NCBI RefSeq assembly: GCF_010645075.1
Contig: NZ_JAADZV010000003.1
Coordinates: 480,318-544,317, forward strand
Direction: 5' to 3'
Source of the DNA: Flavobacterium limi
GTDB lineage: Bacteria; Bacteroidota; Bacteroidia; Flavobacteriales; Flavobacteriaceae
DNA length: 64,000 nt
Positions 59,160 through 64,000 of this stretch are shown here, piece by piece. Position 1 is the stretch's first letter. Every line of letters begins with the position of its first letter. The notes below the pieces were generated by a model. That model was not told the origin of the DNA and did not search any database. It saw only the letters and a list, made by a program, of their open reading frames with translations. The position numbers were made by a program, and so were the translations under genes.

Positions 59160-60224
59160 ATGAATATTCCATATAAACCTTTACTTCCCGAAACAAAGCA
59201 GCCCATTATTATTATTGGTGCAAGCGGTATTGTAAAAGATGCTCATTTACCGGCATATAAAATGGCTGGTTTTTCAGTTTTCGGAATTACAAACAGAACG
59301 GTGGCAAAAGCACACGCAATGGCTGAAGAATTCGCCATTCCGAATGTTTTTGAAAACGTAGCCGAGGCTGTAAAAAATGCTCCATCCAATGCTGTTTATG
59401 ACATTACCGTATTGCCTGATCAATACATTGAAATATTAGAGCAATTGCCGGATGGTGCCGCAGTGCTGATTCAGAAACCAATGGGAAATGATTTGGCACA
59501 GGCCAAAGAAATAGTAGCCGTTTGCGAACGTAAAAAATTAGTTGCCGGGATTAATTTTCAGTTACGTTTTGCCTCTTTTGTGAGTGCAGCACGCTATATG
59601 ATCAATCAGGGGATTGTTGGTGATCTGTATGATATGGAAGTTAAAGTAACTGTAAATACTCCTTGGGAATTATTCCCGTTGATTAAGGAACATCCAAGAT
59701 TGGAGATTCTTTTTCACAGTGTACATTATATTGACTGTATTCGTTCGTTTTTAGGAAACCCAAAAGGTGTTTATGCTAAAACGACTAATCATCCTTTGAA
59801 AAAATTATCATCCTGCCGTTCTTCTATTATTCTGGATTACGGTAATTCGATGCGTGTGGTTATCAATACCAATCACGATCATCATTTTGGTCCCAAGCAC
59901 GAAGAAAGTTACATTAAATGGGAAGGAACAAAAGGTGCAATCAAAGCCAAAATGGGCTTATTGATGAATTATCCTGATGGTATGCCGGATGAATTTGAAG
60001 TTGCTTTAGAAAAGGATGGGAACTACGAATGGGAAAAAATCAATTTGGAAGGCTCCTGGTTTCCGGAGGCCTTCATTGGTACAATGTCAAATTTGATGCG
60101 TTTTAAAGAAGGCTCTGACGACAAATTATTAGCAAGCGTTCAGGATGTTCTGGATACGATGAAAGTTGTGGAAGCTTGTTACATTAGTAATGAAAAAGGA
60201 GCAATTTCACTAAACGACTTATAA
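59160..60224 (+). CDS. Gfo/Idh/MocA family oxidoreductase
   Basis: 354 residues. Rossmann start IIIIGASGIVKDAHLPAYKMAGFSVFGITNRTVAKAHAMAEEF, then AAVLIQKPMGNDLAQAKEIVAVCERKKLVAGINFQLRF, in which the usual EKP motif reads QKP. The C-terminal domain contains EILFHSVHYIDCIRSFLGNPKGVYAKTTNHP. It begins 2 bp after the second binding-protein-like gene, so it is part of the same operon. It probably oxidises a sugar or cyclic polyol feeding the CoA-transferase steps. Its sequence differs clearly from the 41533 member. Confidence 0.85.
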   Translation: MNIPYKPLLPETKQPIIIIGASGIVKDAHLPAYKMAGFSVFGITNRTVAKAHAMAEEFAIPNVFENVAEAVKNAPSNAVYDITVLPDQYIEILEQLPDGAAVLIQKPMGNDLAQAKEIVAVCERKKLVAGINFQLRFASFVSAARYMINQGIVGDLYDMEVKVTVNTPWELFPLIKEHPRLEILFHSVHYIDCIRSFLGNPKGVYAKTTNHPLKKLSSCRSSIILDYGNSMRVVINTNHDHHFGPKHEESYIKWEGTKGAIKAKMGLLMNYPDGMPDEFEVALEKDGNYEWEKINLEGSWFPEAFIGTMSNLMRFKEGSDDKLLASVQDVLDTMKVVEACYISNEKGAISLNDL

Positions 60225-60303
60225 AAACGGATATCTGCGTTAACGATTGAAGCGGCATCCTTTTTTGGCTTTTTCTGCCAAAAAAGATACAGCGGAAAGC
60301 GTG
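60225..60303. repeat. Hairpin-core repeat, copy C
   Basis: GCGTTAACGATTGAAGCGGC and CAGCGGAAAGCGTG flank the hairpin CTTTTTTGGC / GCCAAAAAAG. On the opposite strand it aligns with copies A, B and D. It lies within the operon, between the oxidoreductase and the MaoC-like gene. Confidence 0.8.
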
Positions 60304-60333
60304 TTAAAACGCCCAAAACAATATTATAAATAA

Positions 60334-60394
60334 GTAATTAGTCGCTAGTCCATAGTAATTAGCTAATCACTAAGGACTAATTACTAAGGACTAA
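60334..60394. repeat. CTAAGGACTAATTACTA repeat
   Basis: Tandem and inverted words GTAATTAGTCGCTAGTCC, TAATCACTAAGGACTAATTA and CTAAGGACTAA. A related stretch is at 29499-29540 (CTAAGGACTAATTACTATTT). It is a dispersed intergenic sequence family of unknown role. Confidence 0.5.
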
Positions 60395-60407
60395 AAAAAC
60401 TAAAAAC

Positions 60408-60848
60408 ATGTATTTCAAATCAACATTTTTTGAAGATTACCAGCTTAATGATAAAAGAGTTACATTAGGCCGAACTATAACCGAAACCGATTTTGTGGTT
60501 CATGCAGGACATACCGGAGATTTTTTTCCGCATCATATGGATGAAGAATGGTGCAAGACACAGCCTTTTGGTCAGCGAATTGCCCACGGAACAATGGTTT
60601 TCAGCATCGGAATCGGTCTGACTGCTTCTGAAATAAATCCGGAAGCTTTTTCTAAAGGTTATGACCGAATGCGATTTGTGAAACCGGTTCATATTGGCGA
60701 TACCATTCATTCAGAAATTACGATTTCGGAAAAAGGAGAAGCCAAAAAACCGGATATGGGAACGGTGACCGAACATGTAGAAATCATCAACCAGCGAGGT
60801 GAAGTGGTTTTGGTTTGTGATCACCTTTTATTAGTAAAAAAGAAATAA
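60408..60848 (+). CDS. MaoC-like hot-dog dehydratase/hydratase
   Basis: 146 residues of the MaoC single hot-dog type. The hydratase-type motif spans residues 36-61: [29 protein letters not shown], with Asp38 and His43 as likely catalytic residues. [22 protein letters not shown] follows, as in (R)-specific enoyl-CoA hydratases. It would add or remove water on a CoA thioester. The upstream CoA-transferases could supply such a thioester, which supports an acyl-CoA route for a sugar-derived acid. It is separated from the oxidoreductase by 183 bp of repeat DNA, so it may also have its own promoter. Confidence 0.83.
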   Translation: MYFKSTFFEDYQLNDKRVTLGRTITETDFVVHAGHTGDFFPHHMDEEWCKTQPFGQRIAHGTMVFSIGIGLTASEINPEAFSKGYDRMRFVKPVHIGDTIHSEITISEKGEAKKPDMGTVTEHVEIINQRGEVVLVCDHLLLVKKK

Positions 60849-60875
60849 TTCTTTTGAGATAAAGGTTTAAAGTAA

Positions 60876-60897
60876 CAAAGAAACAAAGGTTTCTTTG
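60876..60897. terminator. Hairpin downstream of the MaoC-like gene
   Basis: Perfect 9-bp stem CAAAGAAAC / GTTTCTTTG with a 4-nt loop, 28 bp past the stop, within repeat-like text (60858-60954) of TTTG-rich words. It lacks a clear U-run, so it may be a processing hairpin and not a terminator. Confidence 0.4.
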
Positions 60898-60970
60898 CTT
60901 TGAACCCAAAACCTAAAATCTTTGCCACATTGAGCCTTTGAGGCTTTGAACTTTTAAAAAAAATCTAACT

Positions 60971-62275
60971 ATGCAAGTAACTAACCAAACGGGAGACCAA
61001 CATGAAGTACCAACAGAAGTTGGAAAAGGGAATCAATATCTTTTGCCTTTTATTTTAATTACCAGCTTATTTTTCCTTTGGGGGATGGCACACGGTCTTG
61101 ACGGTATCCTGATTCCGCACTTAAAAAAAGCTTGTCAACTTAATAACAGTCAGTCTACACTAATAGATACCGCTATCTTTTTTGCTTATTTTGTAATGGC
61201 TATTCCTGCGGGGATGATTATTAAAAAAATAGGATATAAAAACAGTATTATAACAGGGTTACTGGTTTTTGCAGCAGGAGCATTTCTTTTTGTACCTGCA
61301 GCTAACTCCAGAACGTATGAATTATTCTTATTTGCTCTATTTATAATCGGATGTGGATTAACAATTCTTGAAACAAGTGCTAATCCGTATGCTGCTATTT
61401 TAGGTCCTGCAGAGTCTTCTTCATTTAGATTAAATTTAGCTGCATCATTTAATGGTTTAGCAGCTATGTTAGGACCTGTTTTGGGAGGTATTTTTATACT
61501 TTCAGGAATCAACTATACCCCAGAAGAAATGGCTGCAATGTCAGATGCTACAAAAACAGCTTATTTATTAGAAGAGGCTTCTGCAGTTAAATTGCCATAT
61601 ATCATTTTAGGCAGTATTTTGGTTTTAGTAGCTGTAATATTTTATTTTATGCATTTGCCATCAATGAAATCTAAGCAAACAGAAAATGAAATTAAACCTG
61701 GATTTTTCTCTGTATTAAGATTTTCACACTTGAGTTGGGCAGTTGTAGCACAGTTTTTTTATGTAGGGGCTCAGGTTTGTGTAACTAGTTTTTTTGTTCG
61801 AATAGCTCAAAAAGAAGCTGGTTTAGACGAAAAGACAGCTGCTTATTATCTTGGTATTTATGGATTCTTATTTATGGCCGGTAGATTCAGCGGAACATTC
61901 TTTTTAAAATTCGTAAAAGACTATGTTTTGCTTTCCATCTATTGTGTCGCCAATATTTTACTTTGTTTAGTAGCCATTTACGGATCCGGAATCGTAGTTA
62001 TTTATGCTCTTGGTGGAATTGGATTTTTCATGTCTATCATGTTCCCAACTATTTTCTCATTAGGATTAGTAGGTTTAAAGTCCAATACTGAAACGGGTTC
62101 ATCATGGCTGGTAATGTCAATTGTTGGTGGAGCAATACTTCCTTACGCAATGGGAACATTAATTGACATGAAGCATGACGATATTCAGGCAGGGTATATT
62201 ATTCCTTTGGTATGTTTTGTAATCATTCTTTATTTCGGAGTATTTGGACATAAAGTAAAAAACAGCATTTCTTAG
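60971..62275 (+). CDS. FucP-type sugar/H+ symporter (FHS family of MFS)
   Basis: 434 residues with about 12 transmembrane segments. FHS-family motifs: LFFLWGMAHGLDGILIPHLKKACQLNNSQSTLIDTAIFFAYFVMAIPAGMIIKKIGYKNSIITGLL, IIGCGLTILETSANPYAAILGP, FRLNLAASFNGLAAMLGPVLGG and a late FFMSIMFPTIFSLGL. E. coli FucP imports L-fucose with protons; members of the same family also carry glucose, galactose, mannose or rhamnose-type sugars. Between a CoA-transferase operon and a CE8 gene, a deoxy sugar from pectin is a reasonable substrate. A hairpin terminator follows the gene. Confidence 0.9.
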   Translation: MQVTNQTGDQHEVPTEVGKGNQYLLPFILITSLFFLWGMAHGLDGILIPHLKKACQLNNSQSTLIDTAIFFAYFVMAIPAGMIIKKIGYKNSIITGLLVFAAGAFLFVPAANSRTYELFLFALFIIGCGLTILETSANPYAAILGPAESSSFRLNLAASFNGLAAMLGPVLGGIFILSGINYTPEEMAAMSDATKTAYLLEEASAVKLPYIILGSILVLVAVIFYFMHLPSMKSKQTENEIKPGFFSVLRFSHLSWAVVAQFFYVGAQVCVTSFFVRIAQKEAGLDEKTAAYYLGIYGFLFMAGRFSGTFFLKFVKDYVLLSIYCVANILLCLVAIYGSGIVVIYALGGIGFFMSIMFPTIFSLGLVGLKSNTETGSSWLVMSIVGGAILPYAMGTLIDMKHDDIQAGYIIPLVCFVIILYFGVFGHKVKNSIS

Positions 62276-62296
62276 TTATATTTCAATTCTTTTTAT

Positions 62297-62338
62297 AAAT
62301 TTCCAAGGTGTAAACAATTTTTATTCCTTGGAAATTTT
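62297..62338 (+). terminator. Terminator after FucP-type permease
   Basis: AAATTTCCAAGG / CCTTGGAAATTT stem with a loop of about 17 nt and a T-run, 22 bp after the stop. It lies upstream of the second CE8 ATG at 62370, so that gene probably has its own promoter or depends on read-through. Confidence 0.75.
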
Positions 62339-62369
62339 ATTTTTAAACTTTATCATTAATAAATCTAAC

Positions 62370-63476
62370 ATGAAAAAAACTTTACTTACTTTTTATTTCT
62401 TACTTATTGGTTTCAGCATGTCTTTAAATGCTCAAAAAAACAAAAATGCTTATGATATTGTCGTAGCTGCTGATGGAAGTGGTAATTACACTAAAGTTCA
62501 GGAAGCCTTTAATGCAGTACCTGATAATAGCTCCAAACGGACTATCATTTTTGTAAAACCTGGTATTTATAAAGAGAAATTAAAACTAACAGCAGGAAAG
62601 AAAAATGTATCCTTAATAGGTGAATCATATAAAAATACTATTCTTACTTATGATGATTATGCCGAAATAGCAGGAGGTACAAGCAAATCATTCAGTGTAC
62701 TAATTGAAGCAAATGATTTTTTTGCAGAAAATATAACGTTTGAAAATACCATTAGCAGTGAGCTACCTCAATATAAAAAAGGTGGTCAGGCAGTAGCGTT
62801 AATGGTAAACGGTGACAGAGGTATTTTTCACAATTGCAAAATGAGCGGTTTTCAGGATACATTTTACCTTAAAGCCAACAAAAGGTCATACATTAAAGAT
62901 TGCATAATTGATGGAACGACAGACTTCATTTTTGGCGCAGGAATAGCCTTGTTTGAAAATTGTGTTATCCAGTGCAAAAAAGATTCATATATCACTGCCG
63001 GAAACCATGAAGCGGGGAAAAGTAAATATGGTTTTGTATTCAAAGACTGTGTCATCATGAAATATCCTAAAGCAGCGATTTCAAAAGTGTCACTTGGAAG
63101 ACCTTGGGGAGCTGGTGCAAATACTGTTTTTATACATTGTTACGAAGAATCAGTTATAATTCCTGATGGCTGGTCGATCTGGTCTAAAGATCCGGAAAAT
63201 AAAGCTTATGAAAACTGGAAAACTTCTTTCTATGCTGAATATGATTGTTTTGGCCCAGGATCAAATTCAGATAATCGTATTTCATGGTCGAAGCAGTTAA
63301 ATAAAACCGAAGTGTCTGAATACACCAAAGAAAAAATATTCGCAGCCAGCACAACAACTGCAATTAATCTTGAAGAAGATTGGAATCCGGTAATTAAAAA
63401 AGACAAATGTGATTCTATTTTACCCTCAAAAAAATCCAAAAATCAGGATTCAGATTTTGAAAAAGCATTTTACTAA
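62370..63476 (+). CDS. Pectin methylesterase, family CE8, second copy
   Basis: 368 residues from the ATG at 62370; the open frame back to 62328 runs through a terminator hairpin and is not coding. Signal peptide MKKTLLTFYFLLIGFSMSLNAQ. Motifs: ADGSGNYTKVQEAFNAVP, GQAVALMVNGDRG, GFQDTFY with Asp163, TTDFIFGAG with Asp185, and SLGRPWGAGANTVF. It is about as diverged from the 8688 copy as separate subfamilies would be. A C-terminal lysine-rich extension (KKSKNQDSDFEKAFY) is unusual. It demethylates pectin ahead of PL10/GH28/PL9 action. Confidence 0.92.
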   Translation: MKKTLLTFYFLLIGFSMSLNAQKNKNAYDIVVAADGSGNYTKVQEAFNAVPDNSSKRTIIFVKPGIYKEKLKLTAGKKNVSLIGESYKNTILTYDDYAEIAGGTSKSFSVLIEANDFFAENITFENTISSELPQYKKGGQAVALMVNGDRGIFHNCKMSGFQDTFYLKANKRSYIKDCIIDGTTDFIFGAGIALFENCVIQCKKDSYITAGNHEAGKSKYGFVFKDCVIMKYPKAAISKVSLGRPWGAGANTVFIHCYEESVIIPDGWSIWSKDPENKAYENWKTSFYAEYDCFGPGSNSDNRISWSKQLNKTEVSEYTKEKIFAASTTTAINLEEDWNPVIKKDKCDSILPSKKSKNQDSDFEKAFY

Positions 63477-63530
63477 GTAAGAAGTGAGCATTTCAGCTTA
63501 GAAAAATATAAACATTAAGCTTATTACAGT

Positions 63531-63559
63531 AGCGGATTATAAATGATCCGCTTTTTTTG
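63531..63559 (+). terminator. Terminator after second CE8
   Basis: AGCGGAT / ATCCGCT stem with an 8-nt loop, followed by TTTTTTT. Confidence 0.85.
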
Positions 63560-63644
63560 AACAATATCTAATCATTCAAATGTTCTCAAATATTATTTGT
63601 TTGATTTAAAACTTTCCCGTAATAATACTTATAGCATTTCCCTG

Positions 63645-63746
63645 TGGGCCGGGCTGTCCGCTGTATCTTTTGTTCATGCAGGTTTGGGGTATGATACAGA
63701 ATATCTACGGACTCACAAAAGCATTCCTCTTCGATGCCTAACGCAG
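63645..63746. repeat. Hairpin-core repeat, copy D
   Basis: Flanks GGGCTGTCCGCTGTATC and ATTCCTCTTCGATGCCTAAC match copies A-C in the same orientation as A and B. The core begins CTTTTGT and ends ACAAAAG but is longer and less perfectly paired. Confidence 0.65.
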
Positions 63747-63836
63747 TACGGGATACCGAAGTTTCTGTTTTCAAGGCAGGTGATTCTATTAAGCAAAAAA
63801 ACTCCAATGAGCATTAGCCAATTGAAGTTTTTTTTG

Positions 63837-63922
63837 TACTCAGAGCGGGACTTGAACCCGCACGGACATTGCTGTCCACTGGATTTTAAGTCCAGCGTGT
63901 CTACCAATTTCACCATCCGAGC
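63837..63922 (-). tRNA. tRNA-Leu (anticodon TAA)
   Basis: Minus strand. The acceptor GCTCGGA pairs with TCTGAGT. The anticodon loop CTTAAAA gives TAA between GGACT- and -ATCC arms. A variable arm follows, and the T-arm is GCGGGTTCAAGTCCCGC. 86 nt including the discriminator A; CCA is not encoded. Confidence 0.95.
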
Positions 63923-63927
63923 ATTTG

Positions 63928-64000
63928 TGGTACCTCCAGGGATCGAACCAGGGACACATGGATTTTCAGTCCATTGCTCTACCATCTGAGCTAAGGTACC
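63928..64000 (-). tRNA. tRNA-Phe (anticodon GAA)
   Basis: Minus strand, 73 nt, its 5' end exactly at the window edge. The acceptor GGTACCT pairs with AGGTACC. The D-arm is AGCTCAGATGGTAGAGC, the anticodon loop CTGAAAA gives GAA, and the T-arm is CCTGGTTCGATCCCTGG. It is 5 bp upstream of tRNA-Leu on the same strand, so the two form one transcript. CCA is not encoded. Confidence 0.95.

Larger units (their letters stand above)
63477..63836. other. Intergenic region before the tRNA pair
   Basis: Holds the CE8 terminator (63531-63559) and the hairpin-core repeat copy D. Short open frames here on both strands overlap the repeat and show no protein-like composition. I see no gene. Confidence 0.6.

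Noticed and set aside
62328..62369. Longer N-terminus for the second CE8
   Set aside because: It overlaps the terminator hairpin of the preceding gene and would bury the signal peptide.
63586..63989. Short open frames on both strands before and over the tRNAs
   Set aside because: They coincide with repeat copy D and the two tRNA genes; composition and position argue against coding.
63837..64000. tRNA pair as the attachment site of a genomic island
   Set aside because: No integrase, direct repeat or phage-like gene is visible, and both tRNAs look intact.

Overview
The window looks like part of a Flavobacterium-type chromosome (Bacteroidota). The grounds are the AT-rich DNA, a SusC/SusD pair, a C-terminal type IX secretion (T9SS) sorting domain, starts without Shine-Dalgarno sequences, candidate promoters with the Bacteroidota -7 box TAnnTTTG, and many short palindromic intergenic repeats of the kind common in flavobacteria. 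Most of it is one large pectin utilisation region. All calls come from reading motifs by eye; no database search was run.

Layout. (1) 1-7981, minus strand: SusC, SusD, a PL1 pectate lyase and a DUF3826 protein cut by the window edge. (2) 8688-31729, minus strand: eleven genes for secreted or periplasmic enzymes, namely GH78, two beta-propeller proteins, GH2, GH106, an SGNH esterase, a DUF5703 protein, a multidomain PL1, GH127, an alpha/beta-hydrolase esterase and a CE8 pectin methylesterase. (3) 31875-37459: an AraC regulator, a divergent MFS exporter, a phosphatidylserine-decarboxylase-like protein and a T9SS-exported PL9 lyase. (4) 37663-39748: a small insert-like block with a HigBA toxin-antitoxin pair and a PD-(D/E)XK-like protein. 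(5) 39956-45241, minus strand: sodium/solute symporter, Gfo/Idh/MocA oxidoreductase and a beta-helix protein fused to an L-rhamnose-mutarotase-like domain. (6) 45645-48618, plus strand: GH28 and PL10. (7) 48699-54210, minus strand: GH105 plus a dehydrogenase/lactonase/FAH set resembling non-phosphorylative deoxy-sugar (L-rhamnose or L-fucose) oxidation. (8) 54504-60848, plus strand: an unusual operon of two solute-binding-protein-like proteins without signal peptides, two class III CoA-transferases, an oxidoreductase and a MaoC-like hot-dog protein. (9) 60971-63476: FucP-type permease and a second CE8. (10) tRNA-Leu(TAA) and tRNA-Phe(GAA) at the right edge.

How it fits together (inference): PL1, PL9, PL10, GH28 and CE8 demethylate and cut homogalacturonan. 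GH78, GH106, GH2, GH127 and the esterases strip rhamnogalacturonan side chains and acetyl groups. SusCD imports oligomers, GH105 removes unsaturated uronic acids, and the SSS and FucP carriers import sugars. L-rhamnose (or fucose) would be oxidised by the 48.7-53 kb genes. Two regulatory signals tie the units together. One is a CAGG direct repeat with a 10-bp period upstream of three minus-strand units (8157, 31779, 45367). The other is a 21-bp palindrome placed identically after both divergent -7 boxes between GH105 and the CoA-transferase operon (54260, 54462). The second set, with its CoA-transferase/binding-protein operon, is the best candidate for an undescribed system.
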